A DNA stretch of 46,864 nt from Acidobacteriaceae bacterium (GCA_027452125.1 DAIDGZ010000141.1:1-46864); one strand, 5' to 3'; positions 1-7,960 are shown, numbered from the stretch's first letter. The notes: generated by a model from the letters alone, not told the origin. Translations and numbers: made by a program.

Positions 1-231
1 GTGATAGTCGGGTATGGCCTTCCAAACACCCTCGCTTTGCGTCCTCATGGTGTGAATATCGTCGTCACAATCGCAGTCCTTATCGCTGGCGAGCCTGTAG
101 CCCTGATGAGCTTTGAGCCAAGCATCGACCACACTCCGCTGCTCGGCAGTGAGCGTGTGGCTACTGAAGCTGTTGTGAGATGAAGCCAGCAGAACGGCAA
201 CGATCAAAAAGAAATTCATTCCCGCCATCAT
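1..231 (-). CDS. Secreted protein of unknown function, N-terminal part (runs off the left edge)
   Basis: An open minus-strand frame begins with ATG at 231 and stays open for 77 codons to base 1, so the C-terminal part lies outside the window. It opens with a short hydrophobic stretch (FFLIVAVLLASS, about residues 6-17) typical of a signal peptide. The mature part begins LTAEQRSVVDAWLKAHQGYR and contains an acidic Cys-rich patch (DKDCDCDDD). A second ATG four codons downstream (217-219) could also be the start; no clear ribosome binding site precedes either. I do not recognise the family. Export is likely; a calcium-binding or repeat-type extracellular protein is possible, but nothing visible proves it. 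The opposite-strand reading of 1-183 is a shadow. Confidence 0.6.
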   Translation of the reverse strand, partial: MMAGMNFFLIVAVLLASSHNSFSSHTLTAEQRSVVDAWLKAHQGYRLASDKDCDCDDDIHTMRTQSEGVWKAIPDYH

Positions 232-367
232 ACATAGTCCAACCGGATTTCGGGCGAGTTGTCGGCCATCTGAAGATGCCCTGAAACGAATGCGCTCTCC
301 CCGGACCGCCTCTGCCGCGCGGCTGGTGGCCACGATCTCGGAGGTATCATCATTCGGCTGAGGGTGC

Positions 368-393
368 CCCCGGTCTCGTTTCTGAGACCGGGG
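368..393. repeat. Perfect 10-bp inverted repeat (hairpin) after GGGTGCC
   Basis: CCCCGGTCTC (368-377) and GAGACCGGGG (384-393) form a perfect 10-bp stem with a 6-nt loop. It follows directly on GGGTGCC. There is no T-run on either side, so a simple rho-independent terminator is unlikely; it looks like a dispersed extragenic palindrome. Confidence 0.6.
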
Positions 394-988
394 ATGATGA
401 CAAATTCGACTACGCATCGGCGCTTTTGAGCCATTGCGCCCGGTTGGTCGGCCACTCTTCCCTCACAGAAAGCGTCACCCCATTCTCCGCCTGTCACTGT
501 CCCGCCCAAGAATCGGCGACCACCGCCGCTGTCAACCACCCTTCCCTCATCCGCCCCCCGCATCTCTCGCAAATCAAAAAACTTCCACCGCCCTCCCCTT
601 TGCAGAGAATTTTCCTGCTTTCTTCTATCCTTGCCTCAGGCTGCCCAAAATCCACACCAGCAATCCCTGGGCGGAGAGCTCAAGACCGCTCCCCGGTGCC
701 TCGCAGTTGGGTGCCAGAGAGGGTTGAACAGCTCAACCCCTTGAAAACGGACGGTTTTTTATCGATAAAACGCGCGTTTTTCTGCATAAATACACGCCGT
801 TTTCGGCCCGGTCTCCGCTCCAGACAATCCCCGCAAATTAATGATAAAAAGCAGGTTGCCTCCCCCGCCCGCGCCCAGAAAGGCGCAAAAAAGCCACCCA
901 CCCCTCCCCCCGGTCAGGAAGGTCGAAGTTCGGGTCTCTGCATTGGCTCTGGGATGGAAATCGAAGCTCCCCCGCCACGGGGTGAGCG

Positions 989-1014
989 CCCGGGTCTCGC
1001 GACGGAAACCCGGG
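989..1014. repeat. 7-bp inverted repeat
   Basis: CCCGGGT (989-995) pairs with ACCCGGG (1008-1014) across a 12-nt loop. The left arm also carries GGTCTC, as in the hairpin at 368-393. It lies just beyond the stop of the minus-strand fmdB-like gene, so it may help end that transcript, but no T-run is visible. Confidence 0.4.
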
Positions 1015-1072
1015 AAGGGGATGTGGGATGAGGGTTGGAGTTTTCTGCTCCAAGCTCCGGCAGGAAAACGCC

Positions 1073-1360
1073 CTAGTTGGACGCCGCCGTCGCAGCCGGG
1101 CAGGCGCAGCTGGCTCCGCACGGAGCCGCACTGGCCGCCGGCGCGCACTCCGTGCTCGACGAGTTGCTCGAGCCGCTGCTCTTCGACGCGTAGTCGTTCA
1201 CATACCACCCGGCGCCCTTGAACTGAAGCCCCGGCGCAGTCAGAGGACGCTCCAGAGCGCCGCCGCACTGCGGGCAGGCGCGCTCCGGCTCCGCGTTGAA
1301 ACTCTGGATCTTCTCAAAACGATGGCCGCACTGGGTGCAGCGATATGGATAGAGAGGCAT
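1073..1360 (-). CDS. FmdB family zinc ribbon protein
   Basis: A 95-residue protein with the N-terminal FmdB/CxxC_CxxC_SSSS zinc ribbon: MPLYPYRCTQCGHRFEKIQS followed by a second CPQCGG, giving four Cys (CxxC x about 20 CxxC). After the ribbon comes the family's usual LxRxLTAPxLQFKGxGWYVNDY segment and then a low-complexity Ser/Ala/Cys-rich tail. The family was named from the formamidase regulator FmdB, but its molecular role is mostly unproven; it is thought to be a small regulatory or nucleic-acid-associated protein. GGAGG lies about 10 nt before the ATG, and a TACAAT box at 1401-1406 is a likely promoter. It is transcribed away from xerC, as the next gene downstream on the same strand. Confidence 0.85.
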   Translation of the reverse strand: MPLYPYRCTQCGHRFEKIQSFNAEPERACPQCGGALERPLTAPGLQFKGAGWYVNDYASKSSGSSNSSSTECAPAASAAPCGASCACPAATAASN

Positions 1361-1400
1361 ACTGAATATCCCTCCGTAAAGAGATAGTTTTTCAGCCTTT

Positions 1401-1406
1401 ATTGTA
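1401..1406 (-). promoter_or_regulatory. Candidate -10 box for the FmdB-type gene
   Basis: TACAAT on the minus strand, 40 nt upstream of the fmdB-like ATG, within the 81-nt gap after xerC. The same hexamer or a close relative (TACACT, TACTCT) precedes several other genes here. No convincing -35 element is visible. Confidence 0.4.
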
Positions 1407-1441
1407 CCGGAAAAGCCATAAAAACACCGCTGTGCGCGGGC

Positions 1442-2470
1442 TTACTGCCCAGGCTTGTGCGCCCGCGGATGAGTCCGGTCGTAAACCTGCGTCAACTGCG
1501 AGGCGGTCAGCTGCGTATAGCGCTGCGTGGTCGAAAGCCGCTCGTGCCCCAGCAATTCCTGGATGGCGCGCAGGTCCGCGCCCTCTTCCAGCAGGTGTGT
1601 GCCAAAGGCATGCCGCAGGGTGTGCGGATGCACATCTGCCGAGAGCCCGCGCAGAATGGCGATGCGCTTCACAATGCGGCCCACGCTGCGGGTGGTGAGC
1701 CGGGCCTGGTTGCCCGGCGACTGCAGACCGCGCAGCCGCAGATTCAGAAACAGCGCTTCCGGGGCGGCATCCTGCGGGCTCTCCACCGCCGCCAGCCGCG
1801 CCGCCCGCTCCGCCAGATAGGCGCGCAGTGCCACGGCAGCCGCATCGCCCAACGGCACCAGGCGCTGCTTCTGTCCCTTGCCGCGGATGAGAATCGCCTC
1901 ATTGGACCATTGGATGTCGTCGAGGTTCAGCCCCGTCAGCTCGGCGTTGCGGATGCCGCATCCATAAAGCAGCTCCAGGATGGCCCGGTCACGCGCCGGC
2001 CAGCTCGCCGCATCGTCACTCACCGAATCCACCGCGCGGTTCAGTTGCTCGATGCTCGGCACCCGGGGCAGATGCTTGGGTAGCCGCGGCGTCGCCACCA
2101 ATGAGGCGGCATTCTGCTCGATATACCCGGCCCGCGCCAGCCACTTGAACCAGCTGCGGATCGCGGCCAGCGCGCGTGCAGCCGAGGCGCGGGAAAGCCC
2201 GCGCTCGTCCAGCGCACCAAGATACGCGCGGATGTGCGTGTGCTCGATACGTTCCACGCTCAGCTCGCGGCTGATGGCAGTGGCAAACCATGCGGCAAAG
2301 CCGTGCAGTTCGCGGGTGTAGGCGCGCAGAGTGTGTGCCGAGGCGCCCCGTTCATGGGCAAGCACATGCAGATAGGCATCGATGAGTGGAGCCAGCGCCG
2401 AGTTGAGGGACGCATCCTGTCCTTCGGTGCTCTGCGAAGGCACAACCGGGGCGGCCTCGGTGGCCATCAT
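1442..2470 (-). CDS. xerC: Tyrosine recombinase XerC
   Basis: A 342-residue site-specific tyrosine recombinase that, with XerD, should resolve chromosome dimers at dif. An N-terminal SAM-like core-binding domain (about 25-120) precedes the catalytic domain (about 140-335). The full active-site set is present: R174 (GIRNAEL), K198 (RGKGQK), H283 and R286 ([12 protein letters not shown]), H309 ([11 protein letters not shown]) and the nucleophile Y318 (RYTQ), with the YDRTHPRA ending typical of XerC. It carries about 25 more N-terminal residues than most XerC proteins. Its start overlaps the stop of the upstream xerD gene by 4 nt, so the two are probably translationally coupled. Assignment as XerC rather than XerD rests on similarity pattern. 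Confidence 0.9.
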   Translation of the reverse strand: MMATEAAPVVPSQSTEGQDASLNSALAPLIDAYLHVLAHERGASAHTLRAYTRELHGFAAWFATAISRELSVERIEHTHIRAYLGALDERGLSRASAARALAAIRSWFKWLARAGYIEQNAASLVATPRLPKHLPRVPSIEQLNRAVDSVSDDAASWPARDRAILELLYGCGIRNAELTGLNLDDIQWSNEAILIRGKGQKQRLVPLGDAAAVALRAYLAERAARLAAVESPQDAAPEALFLNLRLRGLQSPGNQARLTTRSVGRIVKRIAILRGLSADVHPHTLRHAFGTHLLEEGADLRAIQELLGHERLSTTQRYTQLTASQLTQVYDRTHPRAHKPGQ

Positions 2471-3507
2471 GCCTGCTCCTCAGTCCGTGCCACCCGGGCA
2501 CGTCCGCCGCGGTGTACCACAAATCGGGCGGCCTTGGCGGGCAGCGAAGGAGCAGCTTCCAGCGCCGTCTCCTGCCGGGTGGCCCGGGGGTGGTGCTGAC
2601 GATGTACGGCCTTCAGCCTGCCCAGGGCCAGATGCGTATACACCTGCGTGGTTGAGATGTCTGCATGCCCCAGCAGCGTCTGCACGCTGCGCAGGTCCGC
2701 GCCGTGCTCCACCATGTGCGTAGCACAACTATGGCGCAGCATATGTGGACTTGCTCCGTTACCCGACAGCTTTACCAGTTGCCATACCCATTGCCGGGTG
2801 AGCGGCATGCCGCGCAAAGAGAGAAACAGCCGCGCCCGCTCAGTGCGGTCCGCTCTGGCCTTACGACCTGCGCCAATGCGTTCCAAATGCGGGCGCCCCT
2901 CTCGCAGATATACCTCCAGCGCCTCAATGGCGGCATAGCCCAGCGGCACAATCCGCTCCTTGTCACCCTTGCCACGCACGTGCACACAGCCCTGGTCCAG
3001 CGTCAGGTCGCCGGTCGAAAGTCCCGTCACCTCTGAAACTCTTAGTCCCCCGGCGTAGAGCAGCTCCAGGATGGCACGGTCGCGCAACGCCGCAGCATTA
3101 GCCTGAGGATGCATGGCAGCCTTGGTCGCGCGCTCCAGCATCTCCGCCACCTCAGCCTCGGCCAGTGATTTGGGCAACACTTTCCAAGCCTTGGGCGACT
3201 CGATATTGACTGTGGGGTCATGGTGGATGCGCCGGTCGAGCAACAGCCACTTATAAAAGCCGCGCAAGCAGCTCAACTTCCGCGCCGCTGAGCGTGCATC
3301 GATGCCGTGCGTATGCAAATGCTCTAAGAAGGCCGAAACATCCTGCTGCGCCGCTGTCAGCAGTACCCCCAGGCGCGTCTCCAGAAACTCGGCAAAGGTC
3401 TTCAGATCGCTGTCGTAGGCCTCGCAAGTAAGTGGCCGAAGCCCTTTTTCCACACGTAGATACGCCTGATAGTCCCGCAGCAGCTCCAGATTGCCCTTGC
3501 CATTCAC
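2467..3507 (-). CDS. xerD: Tyrosine recombinase XerD
   Basis: A 346-residue tyrosine recombinase, the likely XerD partner. Core-binding domain at about 5-95 ([19 protein letters not shown]), catalytic domain about 110-310 with R156 (GGLRVSEV), K180 ([14 protein letters not shown]), H255 and R258 ([11 protein letters not shown]), H281 ([11 protein letters not shown]) and the nucleophile Y290 (VYTH), ending in HHPRA as in XerD. A tail of about 35 residues beyond HHPRA is unusual and its last codons overlap the start of xerC. The start is GTG; a GATAAT box ends 7 nt before it, which suggests a leaderless message. Having both recombinases in one overlapping pair is uncommon; in many bacteria they are far apart. 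Confidence 0.9.
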   Translation of the reverse strand: MNGKGNLELLRDYQAYLRVEKGLRPLTCEAYDSDLKTFAEFLETRLGVLLTAAQQDVSAFLEHLHTHGIDARSAARKLSCLRGFYKWLLLDRRIHHDPTVNIESPKAWKVLPKSLAEAEVAEMLERATKAAMHPQANAAALRDRAILELLYAGGLRVSEVTGLSTGDLTLDQGCVHVRGKGDKERIVPLGYAAIEALEVYLREGRPHLERIGAGRKARADRTERARLFLSLRGMPLTRQWVWQLVKLSGNGASPHMLRHSCATHMVEHGADLRSVQTLLGHADISTTQVYTHLALGRLKAVHRQHHPRATRQETALEAAPSLPAKAARFVVHRGGRARVARTEEQA

Positions 3508-3610
3508 AGTTTCGATTATCCGCGCCGCTAGGAGCCTGCGGAGGACAACGGCGCGGTTACCGTACCTGCTTCATTACGGAATCAACTTCATCACTTGCGC
3601 AGCGGTCAGA

Positions 3611-4987
3611 TCATACTTGCGTGAAATCCCCTGCACGATCTCCTGCGGTCCAGTACTCCTCAATCTCCTCAAGTGGCTTGTTTTTGGTCTCCGGCACAAA
3701 GCGCGCGGTAAAGAGCGCCTGCGCCAAGCACATGACCGCCAGAAAACCAAGCGTAAAGGCCTTGCCTATCTGGTGGAAGGCGTACGGAAATAGAAGTACA
3801 ACCACGGCATTAGCCACCCACTGTAACAGTACCGGCAGAGACATGGCCGCACCGCGCACGTCATTGGGAAAAATCTCGGGCACCAGCGTCCAGAAAACTG
3901 GCCCCACACAGGCCGCAAAGAAGGCAAGGTAGGCCAGTATCAGCGCTAGCACCAGAAGTCCGTAAAACTGTCCAGTAAGAGCGGCTACAAGCAATCCGGC
4001 CAGAGACGCCATCATGCCCAGTGAGCCAACGATGTAGAGCGGCTTGCGCCCGTAGCGGTCAATGACCCAAAAGGCGACCAGGGTAAAGAGAAACTGCGTA
4101 AGTCCAACAAAAAAAGTGGAGATGAGCGCACCATCCACCTTCCATCCCGCTGAAAGAAAGATGGCAGGCGCGTAGTCGATGATGGTGTTGATACCTGAGA
4201 TGTGTATCAAGATCGCCAGGCAGGCGCTTATACCCAAGGCGCGACGGACCCCGGGACGACTAAGTCCTTCCCGTGATCGACGCTCATCGGTCAGCGATTC
4301 AACAATCGCCTCCAACTCACGACGCGCTCCCTCCTCGCTCTCAATCCGTTCCAATAGTTGGAACGCTTCTCGGCGCTTACCCGCGATCACCAGATAGCGC
4401 GGCGTCTCGGGGGCCAGCGCAATCAGCAGCAGAAACAGCACAGAAGGTACGGCTCCCGTTAAAAACATCCAGCGCCAGTTGTCCGGTCCGGTATCTCGCA
4501 ACAGGTAGTTGATGCAATACGAAATAACGATGCCGGTGATGATTGACATCTGGTAGAAGGTGCCCATACGCCCGCGAATCGAAGGCGGCGACACCTCGGC
4601 GACATATATGGGCGACAATAGCGACACCCCACCCACTGCGATTCCACCCAGGAATCGCGCGGTGATGAAGAGCATAAAACTGGGCGCCAGCGCCGTGGCC
4701 AGTGAAGTGACGGCAAACAGCATGGCTACCCACACCAGCATGCGTTTGCGGCCAAAGCGGTCAGTGTAGCGACCGGCCAAAAACGAGCCCAGAACGCAGC
4801 CGAAGAGCAGCGAGCTGAAGGCCCACCCTAGGCTTATGTCACTCAGCGCAAAGTGGCGGGTCAGGAACGGCCCGGCACCGGTGATGATGGCGACATCAAA
4901 GCCAAAGAGCAACCCGCCGAGCGCGGCCGTGCAACCCAGAAATAGAACGTAGCGCAGATGAATGGAACGGGGAAGCGTTTCAGACAC
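3611..4987 (-). CDS. Sugar porter family MFS transporter
   Basis: A 458-residue inner-membrane proton-sugar symporter of the XylE/GalP/AraE type. Twelve hydrophobic segments are visible. Family signatures are present: GGLLFGFDVAIITGA in TM1, DRFGRKR after TM2, the RFLGGIAVGG...PIYVAEVSPPSIRGRMG segment, PETPRYL before the central loop, DRYGRKPLY after TM8 and PETKNKPLEEIEEYW at the C-terminus. The start is a GTG with a weak AGGG about 8 nt upstream; no better start is seen. The substrate cannot be fixed from sequence, but a pentose or hexose is likely. It is divergent from a HAD phosphatase gene, with overlapping palindromes between them at 5069-5083. Confidence 0.88.
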   Translation of the reverse strand: MSETLPRSIHLRYVLFLGCTAALGGLLFGFDVAIITGAGPFLTRHFALSDISLGWAFSSLLFGCVLGSFLAGRYTDRFGRKRMLVWVAMLFAVTSLATALAPSFMLFITARFLGGIAVGGVSLLSPIYVAEVSPPSIRGRMGTFYQMSIITGIVISYCINYLLRDTGPDNWRWMFLTGAVPSVLFLLLIALAPETPRYLVIAGKRREAFQLLERIESEEGARRELEAIVESLTDERRSREGLSRPGVRRALGISACLAILIHISGINTIIDYAPAIFLSAGWKVDGALISTFFVGLTQFLFTLVAFWVIDRYGRKPLYIVGSLGMMASLAGLLVAALTGQFYGLLVLALILAYLAFFAACVGPVFWTLVPEIFPNDVRGAAMSLPVLLQWVANAVVVLLFPYAFHQIGKAFTLGFLAVMCLAQALFTARFVPETKNKPLEEIEEYWTAGDRAGDFTQV

Positions 4988-5068
4988 GCCGCAACCCTAG
5001 CAAGAGCGTACGGCCCTTGTCCACGGCGTTGTGCAGACTAGATCAGATATGGCGCATGTTTGTTTTCC

Positions 5069-5083
5069 GAACGTTCACGTGAA
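5069..5083. promoter_or_regulatory. Overlapping palindromes between divergent genes, candidate operator
   Basis: GAACGTTC (5069-5076, perfect 8-bp palindrome) overlaps TTCACGTGAA (5074-5083, perfect 10-bp palindrome) in the 128-nt gap between the sugar porter and HAD genes. The position suits a repressor or activator of one or both genes. The same GAACGTTC core recurs inside the coaBC promoter region at 11416-11427. Confidence 0.35.
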
Positions 5084-5115
5084 AAATTCGCCGCTATGAC
5101 GGAAAATAGATGTGA

Positions 5116-5892
5116 ATGACATTATCAATAGGGATTGAGAGAGATTTGACGTCAGCACAGACTGAAGTGCAAAAGTGGCACGCCGCTGAGTTTATGCGGC
5201 TGGTTTTGGAGCGGAAGCCTCGTGTAGCGGTCTTTGACTGCGATGGTACCCTGTGGAGCGGCGACTCGGGCTATGGATTTATGGTGTGGTCGCTTGAGCA
5301 GGGCTTGGTTTCCCGCTCTACCAGCGACTGGATTGACACGCGGCATCGCGCCTATCGCGCCGGGCAGGTCAGCGAAGAGACGATATGCGGCGAGATGGTA
5401 CAGATCTACGCAGGCCTGCGCGACCCGGAGTTGCGCGCTGCCGCCGCAGAATACGTGCGCCAGTTTGTCCGCGAGCAGGTGTTTGCGGAGATGGACGCAC
5501 TGGTTGCCGCGCTGCGCCATGCAGGCACGGAACTGTGGGCCGTCAGTTCAACGAACAAATGGGTGGTGGCCGAGGGCGTGCGTCCCTTCGGTATTGCGGA
5601 GGAACGCGTGCTGGCCGCCGAAGTCCGTGTCCAGGAAGGCCTGATCACCTCCGAACTGGTCGACGTGCCCACCGGTCCCGGCAAGGCTGCGGCACTCAGG
5701 CGGGTGGGTCTGGAACACCCGGATGCCGTCTTTGGCAACTCGGTGCACGACTTGGCCATGCTGGAGATTGCCCGCCATGCGTACCCTGTGAATCCCTCGC
5801 CTGCGCTGCTCGAGGCTGCCGCCCGCCACGGCTGGGGTTATTTCCGCCCAGCCACGGTGGAGGGTGCGCAGGCCGCCGTAGGCGGCGAGTAA
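5116..5892 (+). CDS. HAD superfamily (subfamily IB) phosphatase, phosphoserine-phosphatase-like
   Basis: A 258-residue HAD hydrolase. Motif I is FDCDGTLWSGD with nucleophile D41 and acid/base D43; motif II is the SST at 144-146; the Lys of motif III is K190 (GPGKAAAL); motif IV is GNSVHDLAML (207-216). A helical cap sits between motif I and II (about 50-125), as in SerB-like enzymes. Motif IV has Asn208 where most relatives have the first Asp of GDxxxD, with D212 kept, so metal binding may be slightly altered. Substrate is uncertain: phosphoserine or another small phosphomonoester. The ATG at 5116 lacks a strong ribosome binding site. A hairpin follows the stop. Confidence 0.75.
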   Translation: MTLSIGIERDLTSAQTEVQKWHAAEFMRLVLERKPRVAVFDCDGTLWSGDSGYGFMVWSLEQGLVSRSTSDWIDTRHRAYRAGQVSEETICGEMVQIYAGLRDPELRAAAAEYVRQFVREQVFAEMDALVAALRHAGTELWAVSSTNKWVVAEGVRPFGIAEERVLAAEVRVQEGLITSELVDVPTGPGKAAALRRVGLEHPDAVFGNSVHDLAMLEIARHAYPVNPSPALLEAAARHGWGYFRPATVEGAQAAVGGE

Positions 5893-5907
5893 TCGCATCT
5901 GAGGCGG

Positions 5908-5936
5908 TGCCGGTTTTGGTTCGATCAAAGCCGGCA
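5908..5936 (+). terminator. Hairpin downstream of the HAD gene, possible terminator
   Basis: TGCCGGTTTTG (5908-5918) pairs with CAAAGCCGGCA (926-936 of the 5 kb block, that is 5926-5936) across a 7-nt loop, with one G-T wobble. It lies 15 nt after the stop. The following sequence has only a short T-run, so termination would be weak. Confidence 0.4.
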
Positions 5937-5972
5937 TTGCCCTGACGGCTTCGCCATCTATTTTGTTGCGTT

Positions 5973-5984
5973 TACACTAGAGAA
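5973..5984 (+). promoter_or_regulatory. Candidate -10 box of a leaderless transcript (Nudix gene)
   Basis: TACACT at 5973-5978 is followed by exactly 6 nt and then the GTG start at 5985. With the normal distance from a -10 box to the first transcribed base, transcription would begin at or next to the GTG. There is no Shine-Dalgarno sequence, which agrees with a leaderless message. Confidence 0.45.
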
Positions 5985-6431
5985 GTGGAAGAGGCCATCT
6001 CCAACCCTGGCATGAAACCCCGGCCCGTCGGCCCCGCCCTGCGCTTTGTGGCGGCAGCCCTCATTGTGCGCGGCGAGGAGGTTCTGATCGGCCAGCGCCG
6101 GCCAGATCAGCCAATGGCCCTGCAGTGGGAGTTCCCTGGCGGCAAGATTGAGGCTGGCGAAAGCGCGGAGCAGGCGCTAGCCCGCGAACTGCATGAAGAA
6201 TTGGGCATCCGCGCCACCATAGGCCAGCCGGTCACGCGCATTCGCCACAACTATCGCCACGGCGGAGCTGTAGATCTTCAGTTCTTTGCCGTGCATGAGT
6301 TCAGCGGGGAGATTGAGAATCACATCTTCCATCAGTTACGCTGGGTGCGTCTGCACGATCTTCCCTCATACGACTTCCTGGCTGCCGACCGCGGCCTAAT
6401 CCGCGACTTGGCCGCTGGCAAGCTGCTGTAA
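5985..6431 (+). CDS. MutT-like Nudix hydrolase (8-oxo-dGTP-diphosphatase type)
   Basis: A 148-residue Nudix protein. The Nudix box is complete: GGKIEAGESAEQALARELHE followed by ELGI (about residues 53-76), matching GX5EX7REUXEEXGU. The flanking PDQPMALQWEFPGGK is the pattern of MutT-type enzymes that clean the nucleotide pool of oxidised dGTP; the ending (LRWVRLHDLPSYDFLAADRGLI) also matches MutT. The GTG start is chosen because a TACACT box ends 6 nt upstream; an in-frame ATG at 6012 would drop only nine residues and is the alternative. Other Nudix substrates cannot be excluded. Confidence 0.85.
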   Translation: MEEAISNPGMKPRPVGPALRFVAAALIVRGEEVLIGQRRPDQPMALQWEFPGGKIEAGESAEQALARELHEELGIRATIGQPVTRIRHNYRHGGAVDLQFFAVHEFSGEIENHIFHQLRWVRLHDLPSYDFLAADRGLIRDLAAGKLL

Positions 6432-6504
6432 GCATCCCACAGCGAAGATTGACTACCCCTTGCCTTGGAGGCATAACGCCTCGTCTGCAAGAAATGTCCT
6501 ACAC

Positions 6505-7755
6505 TCAATGCCCCGGCAGCATCCCCCATAGCATGGCCGCAGTCATGCCGATCACGATGATGCTGGTACCCCAGGCAATCCAGTTCCATAGTCGCGAATT
6601 TTTGTACTCCCCCATCAGATCAGTGCGGTTGATGAGCAGCAGCATCAGAATGATGACCACCGGCAGAAGCACGCCGTTCAGCACCTGCGAGAGAATGGCA
6701 ACATTGATCAGTTGCGCATCCGGCAGCACCATCACCACCAGCGCGCCACCAGCCACCAGCAGCGTGTAGAGCCAGTAGAAGAACGGTGCTTCCTTGAAGC
6801 TCTTGTCCACGCCCGACTCCAGCCCCAAGCCCTCGCAGACTGTGTAGGCGGTGGAGAGGGGCAGAATAGACGCCGCAAAGATCGACGCGTTGAACAGACC
6901 AAAAGCGAAGAGCACGAAGGCATAGTCGACAGCCAGCGGACGCATTGCCTCAGCAGCGTCAGCGGCCACCTGGATGGCCCCCATGCCGTGCACGTAGAGA
7001 GTGGCTGCGCAGGCCACAACAATGAACCATGCCACTAGATCGGTAAAGAAGCTGCCAATAATCACGTCAAAGCGCGAGGCGCCGTAGTCCTTGACGCGAA
7101 TGCCTTTCTCCACGATAGAGGACTGCAAATAGAACTGCATCCATGGTGCGATGGTGGTACCCACTACGCCGATGGCCATGTAGATGTAGGCCTTCTGGTG
7201 CCATACGCTCCGCGGCGGCATCTGCACCGTCGCAAGCAGCGCATCGTGCCAGCTGGGCTGTGACAGCACACCGGCAAAAATGTAGGAGATGTAGACCAGC
7301 GAGGCAATGAGGAAGATCTTTTCCGTGCTCTTGTAATCCCCGCGAAAGACCAGAATCCATACCAGTGCCGCGCACAGCGGGACTGAGATGAATTTGGAGA
7401 CGTGGAACAGGTGCAGCGATCCGGCGATACCAATGAACTCCGTGATGACGTTGGTGAAGTTCACAATTACCAGAAGCACCATTAGCAGAAAGGTAAGGCG
7501 CAGCCCGAACTCCTCGCGGATCAGGTCACTCAGCCCCTTGCCCGTGACGACGCCCATGCGGGCGCACATCTCCTGGACGACAATCAACGCCAGGGTAATC
7601 GGGATGATCATCCACAGCAGCGTGTAGCCAAACTGCGCGCCGGACTGCGAGTATGTAAAGATGCCGCCCGAGTCATTATCGACGTTGGCGGTAATGATTC
7701 CGGGGCCGAGAACGGCCAAAAACAAGAGTGTCCGGGTTCGCCAGCGCTTCCACAT
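6505..7755 (-). CDS. NRAMP/SLC11-family divalent metal transporter, variant metal site
   Basis: A 416-residue membrane protein with about 11 transmembrane segments and the NRAMP fold signatures. TM1 aligns without gaps to ordinary MntH (from GPG at 17 to QFGY at 41-44), but the DPGN motif reads D28-S-G-G31: the metal-binding Asp is kept and the Asn is lost. In TM6 the canonical MPH reads A203-P-W205, so the soft-metal-binding Met is replaced by Ala. In the family, that Met favours transition metals over Mg/Ca, and a Met-to-Ala change is known from NRAMP-related magnesium transporters. The true substrate is therefore open (Mn, Mg or another ion). It is divergent from the GH172 gene; no riboswitch or MntR/Fur-type box is obvious upstream. 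Confidence 0.85.
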   Translation of the reverse strand: MWKRWRTRTLLFLAVLGPGIITANVDNDSGGIFTYSQSGAQFGYTLLWMIIPITLALIVVQEMCARMGVVTGKGLSDLIREEFGLRLTFLLMVLLVIVNFTNVITEFIGIAGSLHLFHVSKFISVPLCAALVWILVFRGDYKSTEKIFLIASLVYISYIFAGVLSQPSWHDALLATVQMPPRSVWHQKAYIYMAIGVVGTTIAPWMQFYLQSSIVEKGIRVKDYGASRFDVIIGSFFTDLVAWFIVVACAATLYVHGMGAIQVAADAAEAMRPLAVDYAFVLFAFGLFNASIFAASILPLSTAYTVCEGLGLESGVDKSFKEAPFFYWLYTLLVAGGALVVMVLPDAQLINVAILSQVLNGVLLPVVIILMLLLINRTDLMGEYKNSRLWNWIAWGTSIIVIGMTAAMLWGMLPGH

Positions 7756-7916
7756 CTTCGATAAATCCTAATGGGGACATTTGGAGTCCGTTCAGATGAT
7801 TCGGTATCCTTCCTGACCATAACAGGCCGAGGGACAATTCGCGAATCCCTCCAGTAGAGGCCCTTGGACTGCGATGCTTTTTGATTCCTCACGGCTTATA
7901 GATAATCTGCACAGAG

Positions 7917-7936
7917 GCATACAATGCATTGCATGC
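7917..7936 (+). promoter_or_regulatory. Near-perfect 20-bp palindrome over a -10 box, candidate operator of the GH172 gene
   Basis: The 20 bases at 7917-7936 are palindromic except for one pair (GCAT, one unmatched base, CAATGCATTG, one unmatched base, ATGC). It contains TACAAT at 7920-7925, a good -10 box, 35 nt before the ATG at 7961. A protein bound there would block RNA polymerase, so repression of the GH172 gene, relieved by a sugar signal, is a reasonable reading. The regulator is not in the window. Confidence 0.4.
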
Positions 7937-7960
7937 TGTAAACGGCCAAAAGGAGCCTCC

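Larger units (their letters stand above)
232..1072. other. Gene-free stretch of 841 nt with hairpins and T-rich tract
   Basis: No frame here looks coding: the open frames are Pro/Ser/Arg-rich and without family resemblance. The stretch holds two GC-rich hairpins (368-393 and 989-1014) and an AT-rich tract around 735-850 with alternating T-runs and GCGCG (for example TTTTTTATCGATAAAACGCG). This composition resembles long extragenic filler that I associate with Acidobacteriaceae genomes, where segments with a GGTGCCCC...GGTCTC inverted repeat recur between genes. That it is a dispersed element is inference, since only one copy lies in this window. Confidence 0.5.

Noticed and set aside
228-572. 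114-codon minus-strand frame directly upstream of the cut gene
   Set aside because: Low-complexity Arg/Gly-rich product, contains the GGTCTC hairpin, and ends inside the start region of the secreted-protein gene; looks like noncoding sequence.
426-1031. 201-codon plus-strand frame in the gene-free stretch
   Set aside because: Pro/Arg/Ser-rich product without family resemblance; several overlapping frames of similar kind exist in both strands of this GC-rich stretch; no ribosome binding site.
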